From Methylococcales bacterium (GTDB lineage: Bacteria; Pseudomonadota; Gammaproteobacteria; Methylococcales; Methylomonadaceae), in the NCBI GenBank assembly GCA_023134955.1, contig JAGLUC010000022.1:1-8942 (forward strand): a stretch of 8,942 nt of DNA. The letters run 5' to 3'. Under the pieces are notes generated by a model that made no database searches, was not told the origin of the DNA, and was given only the letters and a program-made list of their open reading frames with translations. Below, in pieces: positions 1-5,546 of the stretch. Position 1 is the first letter of the stretch, and every line of letters starts with the position of its first letter. A program made the translations under genes and the position numbers.

Positions 1-115
1 CCATATTTAGAGTTATTTTACTAATTTTAGGTACTTGCATGATTGATTTGTAGCCAAACTGCTTTTGTAAAGCAGCGGTAATTTTTTCTTTATATTCAGT
101 TTCTAGTCTAGCCAT
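1..115 (-). CDS. rplE: 50S ribosomal protein L5, N-terminal 38 residues (3' end cut by window)
   Basis: L5 binds 5S rRNA in the central protuberance of the 50S subunit and contacts S13 and P-site tRNA. Translating from the ATG at 115-113 gives MARLETEYKEK and later MQVPKISKITLNM, which matches the conserved L5 N-terminus (E. coli has MQVPRVEKITLNM at the same place). The frame stays open to the window edge and ends one base into codon 39, so about four fifths of the gene is missing. The start is supported by the Shine-Dalgarno sequence AGGAGA, which overlaps the stop codon of rplX, and by its position right after rplX, as in the usual spc order L14-L24-L5. The fragment is too short for most ORF callers. 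Family identity is secure from sequence plus gene order. Confidence 0.95.
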   Translation of the reverse strand, partial: MARLETEYKEKITAALQKQFGYKSIMQVPKISKITLNM

Positions 116-125
116 GATTTCAATA

Positions 126-132
126 TCTCCTA
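126..132 (-). promoter_or_regulatory. rplE Shine-Dalgarno overlapping the rplX stop codon
   Basis: The minus strand reads TAGGAGA, where TAG is the rplX stop and AGGAGA is the Shine-Dalgarno sequence for rplE. From GGAG to the ATG there are 11 nt, slightly long. The arrangement suggests that L5 translation is coupled to L24 translation. In E. coli the S8 repressor site lies around the rplE start; I cannot recognise that fold here. Confidence 0.7.
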
Positions 133-447
133 TGCGTCAATTACTTCATTAGTAGATTTAAAAAACCTGACTTTTTTTCCATCATCCAGAAACCTGAAGC
201 CAACACGATCAGCCTTTTTTGTTTCAGGATTATACAAACCAACATTTGAAATATTAATTGGCATATCCTTATCTATAATTCCACCTTGAATCCCAGCATT
301 TGGGTTTCCTTTTTGGTGTTTTTTAGCACGGTTAATTCCTTCAACAAGTATTCTTTTCTCGTCAACTATTTTAACGATTTTACCTTGTTTACCTTTATCC
401 TTCCCTGTAAGAACGATAACTTCATCACCTTGTCTTAATTTTTGCAT
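130..447 (-). CDS. rplX: 50S ribosomal protein L24
   Basis: L24 is an assembly-initiating protein of the 50S subunit that binds the 5' domain of 23S rRNA near the exit of the peptide tunnel. The 105-residue product has the N-terminal KOW motif (GDEVIVLTGKDKGKQGKI, about residues 7-24) and the family signatures VEGINRAKKHQK and KADRVGFRF near the C-terminus. E. coli L24 is 104 residues, so it is full length. The ATG at 447-445 lies 11 nt after the rplN stop, with a Shine-Dalgarno sequence AGGAT that overlaps that stop. The gene ends in TAG, and the next start (rplE) follows after 14 nt. Nothing in the protein looks unusual. Confidence 0.98.
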   Translation of the reverse strand: MQKLRQGDEVIVLTGKDKGKQGKIVKIVDEKRILVEGINRAKKHQKGNPNAGIQGGIIDKDMPINISNVGLYNPETKKADRVGFRFLDDGKKVRFFKSTNEVIDA

Positions 448-455
448 GTGAACTT

Positions 456-461
456 ATCCTA
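456..461 (-). promoter_or_regulatory. rplX Shine-Dalgarno overlapping the rplN stop codon
   Basis: The minus strand reads TAGGAT: the rplN stop TAG supplies the AG of the AGGA Shine-Dalgarno core for rplX. The ATG follows about 9 nt later. This is the same layout as at the rplX/rplE junction and points to coupled translation. Confidence 0.65.
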
Positions 462-827
462 TAGTACTTCAGGAGCAAGAGAGATTATTTTCATAAATTT
501 CTCTCCTCTCAATTCGCGAGTTACAGGCCCAAAAATACGAGTTCCAAGTGGCTGTAAATTGGCATTTAAAATAACAGCAGCATTGCCGTCAAAACGTATC
601 ATAGAGCCATCTGGTCTACGAACGCCTTTACGAGTTCTCACTACTAATGCGTTATAAACCTCGCCTTTTTTTACTTTACCACGGGGTATTGCATCTTTTA
701 TACTCACTTTGATGATATCGCCTATTCCAGCATATCTTCTATGTGAACCGCCTAATACTTTGATACACATGACCTTTTTTGCACCACTGTTATCAGCAAT
801 ATCAAGGCTAGTTTGCATCTGAATCAT
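459..827 (-). CDS. rplN: 50S ribosomal protein L14
   Basis: L14 sits on the interface side of the 50S subunit, forms bridge B8 with 16S rRNA, and pairs with L19; the silencing factor RsfS docks on it. The 122-residue product begins MIQMQTSLDIADNSGAKK and contains GGSHRRYAGIGD, RRPDGSMIRFDGNA and RIFGPVTRELR, all classic L14 blocks. E. coli L14 is 123 residues. The ATG at 827-825 is preceded 8 nt upstream by a GGGA Shine-Dalgarno sequence. In E. coli this gene opens the spc operon. Here it follows rpsQ after a 44-nt spacer, one of the two longest in the window, that holds a small hairpin but no convincing promoter, so cotranscription with the S10 genes is likely. Confidence 0.98.
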   Translation of the reverse strand: MIQMQTSLDIADNSGAKKVMCIKVLGGSHRRYAGIGDIIKVSIKDAIPRGKVKKGEVYNALVVRTRKGVRRPDGSMIRFDGNAAVILNANLQPLGTRIFGPVTRELRGEKFMKIISLAPEVL

Positions 828-859
828 TATTAATATCCCAACTATATCAATTAATTTTA

Positions 860-885
860 AAAGTTAGATAGTTAATCTAAACTTT
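860..885 (-). other. Small hairpin spanning the rpsQ stop, at the S10/spc boundary
   Basis: In the transcript the arms AAAGTTTAGAT and ATCTAACTTT pair (10 bp with one bulged base) around the five-base loop TAACT. The left arm contains the last codons of rpsQ and the loop begins with its stop codon. Only four U follow the right arm, and the stem is mostly A/U, so a strong intrinsic terminator is unlikely. It could be a partial attenuator, an RNA processing or stability element, or chance in AT-rich DNA. The pairing is seen; any role is inferred. Confidence 0.4.
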
Positions 886-1132
886 CTAGAATCGAAACCA
901 ATTTAAAGGTTTTATTTTTTGACAAAGGTCTACAAGAAGTAATTGATACTATATCACCTTGTTTCGCTTCATTTTTTTCGTCATGAGCCAAGTACTTTGT
1001 TGATCGCTTGACAAATTTCTCATAAATTGGAAATTTAACAAGGCGCTCAATTTTAACTGTAATGGTTTTATCCATCTTATCGCTGACTACACGACCTGTT
1101 ATTGTACGTAATTTTTTTGTATTTTCACTCAT
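872..1132 (-). CDS. rpsQ: 30S ribosomal protein S17
   Basis: S17 is a primary 16S rRNA-binding protein with an OB fold that helps organise the 5' domain of the 30S subunit. The 86-residue product shows the family blocks LRTITGRVVSDKMDKTITV (residues 8-26), the PIYEKFVKRSTKYLAHDE segment, and the late motif GDIVSITSCRPLSKNKTFKLV. E. coli S17 is 84 residues. The ATG at 1132-1130 starts only 2 nt after the rpmC stop. The best Shine-Dalgarno-like run, GAGA, lies inside the last codons of rpmC, so translation is probably coupled. This is the last gene of the classic S10 operon; the 44 nt after it carry a small hairpin before rplN. Confidence 0.98.
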   Translation of the reverse strand: MSENTKKLRTITGRVVSDKMDKTITVKIERLVKFPIYEKFVKRSTKYLAHDEKNEAKQGDIVSITSCRPLSKNKTFKLVSILESLD

Positions 1133-1134
1133 GA

Positions 1135-1326
1135 CTAAGCTCTCGCCATTTCATTAATTATCGTATGAATACGGGCAATACTTCTTCGCACCTTCTTCAT
1201 TTGATCAGGTTTAGCCAACTGACCAGTACCTTTTTGCATTTTCAAATTAAATTGCTCACGTGATTTCTCAACTAACATTGCATTTAATTCTTCTTTTGTT
1301 TTTTGACGTAATTCACTTGCATTCAT
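1135..1326 (-). CDS. rpmC: 50S ribosomal protein L29
   Basis: L29 is a small helical hairpin protein near the peptide tunnel exit, next to L23, where targeting factors dock. The product from the chosen ATG is 63 residues, exactly the E. coli length, with the signatures NASELRQKTKEEL, REQFNLKMQKGTGQL and VRRSIARIHTIINE. The frame can also open one codon earlier with GTG at 1329-1327 (giving Met-Met). I prefer the ATG at 1326-1324 because it gives the standard N-terminus. That ATG shares its A with the TGA stop of rplP (TGATG, 1-nt overlap). I see no Shine-Dalgarno sequence upstream, so translation most likely depends on ribosomes finishing L16. The gene ends in TAG. Confidence 0.96.
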   Translation of the reverse strand: MNASELRQKTKEELNAMLVEKSREQFNLKMQKGTGQLAKPDQMKKVRRSIARIHTIINEMARA

Positions 1327-1739
1327 CACATTATTGTCCGTGCTACAAAAGTTGTTTTAATAGGCAACTTAGCAGCTGCTAAGTTAAATGCCTCTCGCGC
1401 CAGCTCTTCAGAAACACCTTGTATTTCATAAAGCATTGTTCCTGGTTTTACCTGAGCAACCCAGAATTCTACACTACCTTTACCTTTACCCATTCTGACT
1501 TCTAATGGTTTTTTAGTAATAGGTTTATCAGGAAAAATTCTAATCCACATTTTTCCGCTTCTTTTTACATGCCGAGTAATTGTTCTACGAGCAGCTTCAA
1601 TTTGACGGGCGGTTATTCTACCACGTGCCGTTGACTTTAATCCATATTCACCGAAACTGACTGAAGATCCGCGTACTGCAACTCCATTGTTTCTGCCTTT
1701 ATGCTGCTTACGAAATTTGGTTCTTTTAGGTTGAAGCAT
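1326..1739 (-). CDS. rplP: 50S ribosomal protein L16
   Basis: L16 assembles late into the 50S subunit and helps position A-site tRNA near the peptidyl transferase centre. The 137-residue product (E. coli 136) carries MLQPKRTKFRKQHKGR at the N-terminus, RITARQIEAARR in the middle, MWIRIFPDKPIT, the loop VRMGKGKG and the end AREAFNLAAAKLPIKTTFV. The arginine of VRMGKGKG is residue 82, equivalent to Arg81 of E. coli, the known target of the YcfD (RoxA) hydroxylase; whether it is modified here is unknown. The ATG at 1739 is preceded by AAGGGA with about 7 nt spacing. The TGA stop overlaps the start of rpmC. Confidence 0.98.
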   Translation of the reverse strand: MLQPKRTKFRKQHKGRNNGVAVRGSSVSFGEYGLKSTARGRITARQIEAARRTITRHVKRSGKMWIRIFPDKPITKKPLEVRMGKGKGSVEFWVAQVKPGTMLYEIQGVSEELAREAFNLAAAKLPIKTTFVARTIM

Positions 1740-1755
1740 TATTTTGTCCCTTCAA

Positions 1756-2427
1756 CTATTTTTTAGAGTTAGATTCATTAGATGCAGAATTCGCATCCAC
1801 ATCAAATACTTCACCTTTAAAGATCCAGACTTTAATGCCTATAATCCCATAAGTAGTATTTGCTTCCGCTGTACCGTAATCAATATCTGCACGTAAAGTA
1901 TGCAAAGGTACTCGACCTTCTCTATACCATTCTCCACGAGCAATTTCAGCACCATTCAATCGACCCGCCACGTTAATTTTGATACCTTCAGCACCTAAAC
2001 GCATGGTGTTTGTAACAGCTCGCTTCATAGCGCGTCGATACATAATTCTTTTTTCTAATTGTTGAGCAATCCCTTCTGCTACCAAAGTAGCATCTAACTC
2101 AGGCTTTCTGATTTCTTCAACATTTATTTTAACTGGCACCTTCATCATTTTTGAAACTTCTTGTCTCAATTTATCGATGTCTTCACCTTTCTTACCGATA
2201 ACGATACCTGGACGTGCTGTATGAACAGTTATCTGTGCATTATTAGCAGGTCTATTTATCTGAATACGACTAACAGAAGCATGTGCCAATTTCTTTTTAA
2301 TATATTCACGTACTTTCAAGTCTTGAAGCAAGAATATAGGATAATTTTGGCTATTTGCATACCATCTTGAAGTCCAGTCTTTGACTATACCAAGACGTAT
2401 ACCCGTTGGATGTACTTTTTGACCCAT
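1756..2427 (-). CDS. rpsC: 30S ribosomal protein S3
   Basis: S3 lies on the head of the 30S subunit at the mRNA entry pore. The 223-residue product starts MGQKVHPTGIRLGIVKDW, has the type II KH RNA-binding motif GIVIGKKGEDI (residues 74-84), and keeps Arg131, Arg132 and Lys135 in the YRRAMKRAV segment, the basic residues linked to mRNA unwinding at the entry tunnel in E. coli. The C-terminal block GEWYREGRVPLHTLRADIDY is intact. The tail after FKGEVFDVD is short and serine/asparagine-rich, making the protein about 10 residues shorter than the E. coli form (233) with its basic tail; this tail is variable in the family. The ATG follows rplV by 9 nt with a clear Shine-Dalgarno sequence AGAGGA. 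The stop is TAG. Confidence 0.98.
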   Translation of the reverse strand: MGQKVHPTGIRLGIVKDWTSRWYANSQNYPIFLLQDLKVREYIKKKLAHASVSRIQINRPANNAQITVHTARPGIVIGKKGEDIDKLRQEVSKMMKVPVKINVEEIRKPELDATLVAEGIAQQLEKRIMYRRAMKRAVTNTMRLGAEGIKINVAGRLNGAEIARGEWYREGRVPLHTLRADIDYGTAEANTTYGIIGIKVWIFKGEVFDVDANSASNESNSKK

Positions 2428-2431
2428 TTTA

Positions 2432-2439
2432 ATCCTCTA
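2432..2439 (-). promoter_or_regulatory. rpsC Shine-Dalgarno overlapping the rplV stop codon
   Basis: The minus strand reads TAGAGGAT. TAG ends rplV and the AGAGGA is the ribosome binding site for rpsC, about 5-6 nt before its ATG. This is the third UAG/Shine-Dalgarno overlap in the window and implies coupling of S3 to L22 translation. Confidence 0.7.
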
Positions 2440-2772
2440 CTCGTATTCTGAGACTTTAACTGTTATATGACAGGTTCTTTTCAGGATATGATTTGCACGT
2501 CCCTTTGCTCTTGCTCGAACCCTTTTAAGTGTTGAACCTTCATTGATAAAAACTGTAGAAACAAACAGCTCATCAACATCAGAACTTTCATTATGCTCAG
2601 CATTTGCAATAGCAGATTCTAAAACCTTTACCATGATTGCAGCCGCTTTTTTTGTACTGAACTTTAAAGTGTTCAATGCTTTTTCAACGGGAAGACCACG
2701 GATCTGATCTCCTACCAATCTGGCTTTTTGAGCGGATAGTGGCGCGCTACTTAATTTTGCAGTAATTTCCAT
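2437..2772 (-). CDS. rplV: 50S ribosomal protein L22
   Basis: L22 contacts all domains of 23S rRNA and sends a long beta hairpin into the peptide exit tunnel. From the chosen ATG the product has 111 residues (E. coli 110), starting MEITAKLSSAPLSAQKARLV, with ESAIANAEHN and the tunnel hairpin GSTLKRVRARAKGRA. Residues 82-84 are LKR, matching the MKR triplet whose deletion gives macrolide resistance in E. coli, so the loop is wild-type in length. The frame can open two codons earlier (ATG-GTG-ATG, 2778). I chose the ATG at 2772 because the Shine-Dalgarno sequence AAGAGG is 8 nt from it but only 2 nt from the upstream ATG, and because MEITAK matches the family start. The rpsS stop is 5 nt upstream. 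Confidence 0.96.
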   Translation of the reverse strand: MEITAKLSSAPLSAQKARLVGDQIRGLPVEKALNTLKFSTKKAAAIMVKVLESAIANAEHNESSDVDELFVSTVFINEGSTLKRVRARAKGRANHILKRTCHITVKVSEYE

Positions 2773-2777
2773 CACCA

Positions 2778-3053
2778 TTACCTCTTAGACTTCTTATCAA
2801 CAATATGGCCTCTATAGGTACGAGTTGGGGAAAATTCACCCAATTTATGCCCTACCATATTTTCAGAGATTAACACTGGAACATGTTGGCGACCATTATG
2901 TACAGCAATTGTCAAACCAAGCATGTCAGGACTAACCATTGACCTTCTTGACCAAGTTTTAATTGGTTTCCTATTATTGCTTGCAACAGCTGCTTCAACT
3001 TTATTAAGCAGATGGTGATCAATAAATGGACCTTTTTTAATTGAACGTGGCAC
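2778..3053 (-). CDS. rpsS: 30S ribosomal protein S19, GTG start
   Basis: S19 is on the 30S head, forms a complex with S13, and takes part in the bridge to the 50S central protuberance. The 91-residue product (E. coli 92) starts MPRSIKKGPFIDHHLLNKVE and includes KTWSRRSMVSPDMLGLTIAVHNG and VGHKLGEFSPTRTYRGH, all diagnostic. The start codon is GTG (3053-3051), the only non-ATG start I support among the complete genes here; the strong GGGG Shine-Dalgarno run 8 nt upstream and the standard MPRS N-terminus confirm it. It lies 13 nt after rplB. Its TAA stop overlaps the first base of a possible, but less likely, upstream ATG of rplV. Confidence 0.98.
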   Translation of the reverse strand: MPRSIKKGPFIDHHLLNKVEAAVASNNRKPIKTWSRRSMVSPDMLGLTIAVHNGRQHVPVLISENMVGHKLGEFSPTRTYRGHIVDKKSKR

Positions 3054-3061
3054 TCTTTATA

Positions 3062-3065
3062 CCCC
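3062..3065 (-). promoter_or_regulatory. rpsS Shine-Dalgarno supporting a GTG start
   Basis: The minus strand has AAAGGGGTATAAAGA followed by GTG. GGGG is 8 nt from the GTG, an optimal distance, and directly follows the rplB stop region. It fixes the rpsS start at the GTG; no in-frame ATG nearby gives the conserved N-terminus. Confidence 0.7.
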
Positions 3066-3066
3066 T

Positions 3067-3894
3067 TTATTTCTTATTGCGATGTCTGACAATCATCTTG
3101 TCAGTACGTTTATTTTTTCTGGTTTTGTATCCCTTAGCAGGTGTACCCCAAGGTGACACAGGATGTCTACCACCTGATGTACGACCTTCACCACCACCAT
3201 GTGGATGATCCACTGGATTCATTGCCACACCACGAACCGTAGGTCTGATACCTCTATGTCTTGATGCCCCAGCTTTTCCCAATGAAATCAAGTTATGTTC
3301 TGAGTTTGAAACCTCGCCAACTACAGCTTTACACTCAGACAAAACTTTACGCATTTCACCAGAACGAAGACGAACTGTTACATGCATTCCATCTTTAGCA
3401 ACTAATTGTGCAGATGTTCCAGCACTTCTTGCTATCTGCGCACCTTTACCTGGCTTTAATTCAAGACAATGAATTGTTGTACCTAGAGGCATATTTCTTA
3501 AAGACATGCAATTACCAGCTTTAACTGGTGCAATTTCAGAAGAAATTATTTCTTGTCCAACTTCTATCCCAGATGGAGCAATAATATATTTACGCTCACC
3601 ATCTTTAAATAAAAGTAAAGCGATATTTGCTGTTCTATTTGGATCGTATTCAATCCTCTCAACAACAGCAGGAATATCAGTTTTACTTCTTTTAAAATCA
3701 ATAACACGATAGTGCTGCTTATGCCCACCACCTATGTGTCGAGTAGTAATTCTACCCTGATTATTTCTACCACCTGTCTTACTTTTCTTTTCTAGTAATG
3801 GTGAAAATGGCTTACCTTTATGTAATGCATCATTTTTTACACGTACTACGAACCTTGACCCAGGTGAAGTCGGTTTAGATTTCAGAATAGCCAT
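3067..3894 (-). CDS. rplB: 50S ribosomal protein L2
   Basis: L2 is a primary 23S rRNA-binding protein needed for subunit joining and close to the peptidyl transferase centre. The 275-residue product (E. coli 273) shows the N-terminal OB-fold region (GGRNNQGRITTRHIGGGHKQ, residues 41-60), the SH3-like domain with AGTSAQLVAKDG and RLRSGEMRKV, and the signature MNPVDHPHGGGEGR. His230 in that motif corresponds to E. coli His229, which is important for activity. After it, the sequence TSGGRHPVSPWG carries an extra one or two residues relative to E. coli, a common family variation. The basic tail is intact. The ATG at 3894 is 35 nt after the rplW stop; the upstream site GGTAGAAAGC is only a weak Shine-Dalgarno match. 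Confidence 0.98.
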   Translation of the reverse strand: MAILKSKPTSPGSRFVVRVKNDALHKGKPFSPLLEKKSKTGGRNNQGRITTRHIGGGHKQHYRVIDFKRSKTDIPAVVERIEYDPNRTANIALLLFKDGERKYIIAPSGIEVGQEIISSEIAPVKAGNCMSLRNMPLGTTIHCLELKPGKGAQIARSAGTSAQLVAKDGMHVTVRLRSGEMRKVLSECKAVVGEVSNSEHNLISLGKAGASRHRGIRPTVRGVAMNPVDHPHGGGEGRTSGGRHPVSPWGTPAKGYKTRKNKRTDKMIVRHRNKK

Positions 3895-3929
3895 TGCTTT
3901 CTACCGTTTTTTTAAATTTCTGTAATGTG

Positions 3930-4229
3930 TTATGCCGAAGCGAAATCAATATCATGACCTTGTTTAAGCTTAACGTAAGCTTTTTTCCAGTCAGATCTTT
4001 TACCTAATGAACGTCCAAAACGTTTAACCTTTCCTTTTACATTAAGAACTTGTACCGAATCAACCTCTACATCAAACATTAATTCTACAGCTTTTTTGAT
4101 CTCTAGTTTTGTCGCAACTTTTTGCACTTTAAATACAAAGCGATTGTTATCTTCAGCTGCTATTGTGCTTTTTTCAGACACAATGGGTGCAAGTAAAATA
4201 CTTGCTAATTTATTTTGCTGCACACTCAT
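3930..4229 (-). CDS. rplW: 50S ribosomal protein L23
   Basis: L23 lies at the peptide tunnel exit and is the docking point for trigger factor and the signal recognition particle. The 99-residue product (E. coli 100) has the N-terminal block LLAPIVSEKST, where Glu19 matches E. coli Glu18, the trigger factor contact. It also has the family end VKRFGRSLGKRSDWKKAYVKL. The ATG overlaps the rplD stop in an ATGA quartet, and a strong GAGGAG Shine-Dalgarno sequence sits 8 nt upstream inside rplD, so L4 and L23 should be made in step. The stop is TAA, followed by the 35-nt spacer before rplB. Confidence 0.98.
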   Translation of the reverse strand: MSVQQNKLASILLAPIVSEKSTIAAEDNNRFVFKVQKVATKLEIKKAVELMFDVEVDSVQVLNVKGKVKRFGRSLGKRSDWKKAYVKLKQGHDIDFASA

Positions 4230-4846
4230 GCCAAACGCTCCTCAATTTGCTTAACAGCAGCTGCCGTAGCAATTACTTTATCAGCAGCAACCAAGGCAAC
4301 TGGACTCAAGCTTTCAACTGTAGTCACTTCGACATACGGAATGTTTCTAGATGCCAAAACCAAGTCAGCCGTCATTTCATCAGCAACAATCAATACACGT
4401 TTTGCATCAACATTTGCTAATTTAGCAACTAATTCCTTAGTTTTAGCTGTTTTAGGAAGTATTTCATTACTTACAACAAAACGACCCTGACGCAATAGTT
4501 CAGAGAAAATAGAACGAATGCCCACCTTATACATTTTCTTATTCAGCTTTTGCTCAAAAGATCTTGGTTGAGCAGCAAAAGTAACACCACCAGAGCGCCA
4601 AATCGGACTGCTCATTGTACCAGCTCTTGCTCGTCCTGTCCCTTTTTGTCGCCATGGTTTTGCACCACCACCACTAACAGCAGATCGATTCTTTTGCGCT
4701 TTTGTTCCAGCGCGTGCGCCAGCTTGATATCTTACTACCATCTGATGCACTAATGTTTCATTAAACTTTTGACCAAATATTTGCTCCGCAACATCAATAG
4801 AACTTGCTGAGTCTTGATCATTTATTGCAGGTATTTGCAAAGACAT
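4226..4846 (-). CDS. rplD: 50S ribosomal protein L4
   Basis: L4 binds domain I of 23S rRNA and its long loop lines the exit tunnel opposite L22. In E. coli it also represses the S10 operon by acting on the S10 leader RNA. The 206-residue product has the tunnel loop with GGGAKPWRQKGTGRARAGT (about residues 59-77) and PIWRSGGVTFAAQPRSF, followed by the globular domain containing KRVLIVADEMTADLVLASRNIPYVEV. The length is typical (E. coli 201), and I see no change in the loop of the kind linked to macrolide resistance. It starts 3 nt after rplC with AAAGG as Shine-Dalgarno sequence about 7 nt upstream, and ends in TGA overlapping rplW. The usual leader target is not evident here, so autoregulation cannot be assumed. 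Confidence 0.98.
   Translation of the reverse strand: MSLQIPAINDQDSASSIDVAEQIFGQKFNETLVHQMVVRYQAGARAGTKAQKNRSAVSGGGAKPWRQKGTGRARAGTMSSPIWRSGGVTFAAQPRSFEQKLNKKMYKVGIRSIFSELLRQGRFVVSNEILPKTAKTKELVAKLANVDAKRVLIVADEMTADLVLASRNIPYVEVTTVESLSPVALVAADKVIATAAAVKQIEERLA
4238..4243 (-). promoter_or_regulatory. rplW Shine-Dalgarno within rplD
   Basis: GAGGAG on the minus strand lies within the last codons of rplD, 8 nt before the rplW ATG. It is the strongest internal ribosome binding site among the overlapping gene pairs here. Confidence 0.7.
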
Positions 4847-4849
4847 AAC

Positions 4850-5500
4850 TTAACCTTTATTCCGCATTTTTATAGCAGGAGTGATTATCACATCACCGCC
4901 TTTAGCACCAGGCACTGAACCTGTTACTAAAATTAAATTTCTTTCAATATCAACTGAGTGAATTGTTAAATTTTGAACAGTTCTTTTAACAGCACCCATA
5001 TGACCAGACATTTTCTTACCTTTAAAAACACGACCTGGCGTTTGACACATACCAATAGAACCATTTGATCTGTGCGATATTGAGTTACCGTGAGTCGCAT
5101 CCTGCATTTGAAAGTTATGACGCTTTACACCGCCCTGAAAGCCTTTACCAATACTGGTACCAGAAGCATCAATAATTTGACCTTCACTGAACACATCCAA
5201 AGCCAGCTCGGAACCAGCAGACAAGTCTTCACCTTCACCATCATCCAGTCTAAACTCTACTAAATCACGACCACCGGTAACATTGGCAGAAGCGTAGTGC
5301 CCCGCCAAAGCTTTACCTATTTTCGATGATTTTTTTTCACCAACAGCCACCTGAATAGCGCGATAACCATCTGTATCCAGGCTTTTTACTTGTACAACTC
5401 TATTTGAGTTGATTTCTAAAACCGTTACCGGTACAGAAGCACCATCATCGGTAAAAACTCGGGTCATACCACATTTACGACCAATAAGACCTATTGACAT
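4850..5500 (-). CDS. rplC: 50S ribosomal protein L3
   Basis: L3 is an early-assembly 50S protein whose long loop reaches towards the peptidyl transferase centre. The 216-residue product (E. coli 209) starts MSIGLIGRKCGMTRVFTDDG and has the diagnostic DATHGNSISHRSNGSIG, QTPGRVFKGKKMSGHMG and VPGAKGGDVIITPA blocks. Gln153, just before TPG, matches E. coli Gln150, the residue methylated by PrmB; the two residues before it are Met-Cys instead of Gln-Asn. The ATG at 5500 has a good Shine-Dalgarno sequence (GAGGAA, about 7 nt upstream). It follows rpsJ after 46 nt, the longest spacer in the window, which holds an A/U-only inverted repeat. rplD starts 3 nt downstream. Confidence 0.98.
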   Translation of the reverse strand: MSIGLIGRKCGMTRVFTDDGASVPVTVLEINSNRVVQVKSLDTDGYRAIQVAVGEKKSSKIGKALAGHYASANVTGGRDLVEFRLDDGEGEDLSAGSELALDVFSEGQIIDASGTSIGKGFQGGVKRHNFQMQDATHGNSISHRSNGSIGMCQTPGRVFKGKKMSGHMGAVKRTVQNLTIHSVDIERNLILVTGSVPGAKGGDVIITPAIKMRNKG

Positions 5501-5522
5501 TTGCCAATTCCTCGTACTTACA

Positions 5523-5544
5523 AAATATTCTTTAACAAATATTT
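5523..5544 (-). repeat. A/T-only inverted repeat in the rpsJ-rplC spacer
   Basis: AAATATT and AATATTT form perfect 7-base arms around an 8-base loop, lying between the rpsJ stop and the rplC Shine-Dalgarno sequence. The stem has no G-C pair and is not followed by a U-run, so it is probably weak. It may well be chance in AT-rich DNA. Confidence 0.3.
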
Positions 5545-5546
5545 AA

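Noticed and set aside
442..657. Plus-strand open frame of 71 codons opposite rplN
   Set aside because: Lies wholly antisense to L14, resembles no family I know and is a by-product of the real gene's codons.
2161..2370. Plus-strand open frame opposite rpsC (others at 3506-3712, 4550-4753, 5847-6056 and 8544-8756)
   Set aside because: All are antisense to conserved genes, and I recognise no family in any of them.
4163..4490. Two overlapping plus-strand open frames opposite rplW and rplD
   Set aside because: Both are antisense to well-identified ribosomal protein genes; the cysteine-rich or serine/threonine-rich translations are typical of shadow frames.
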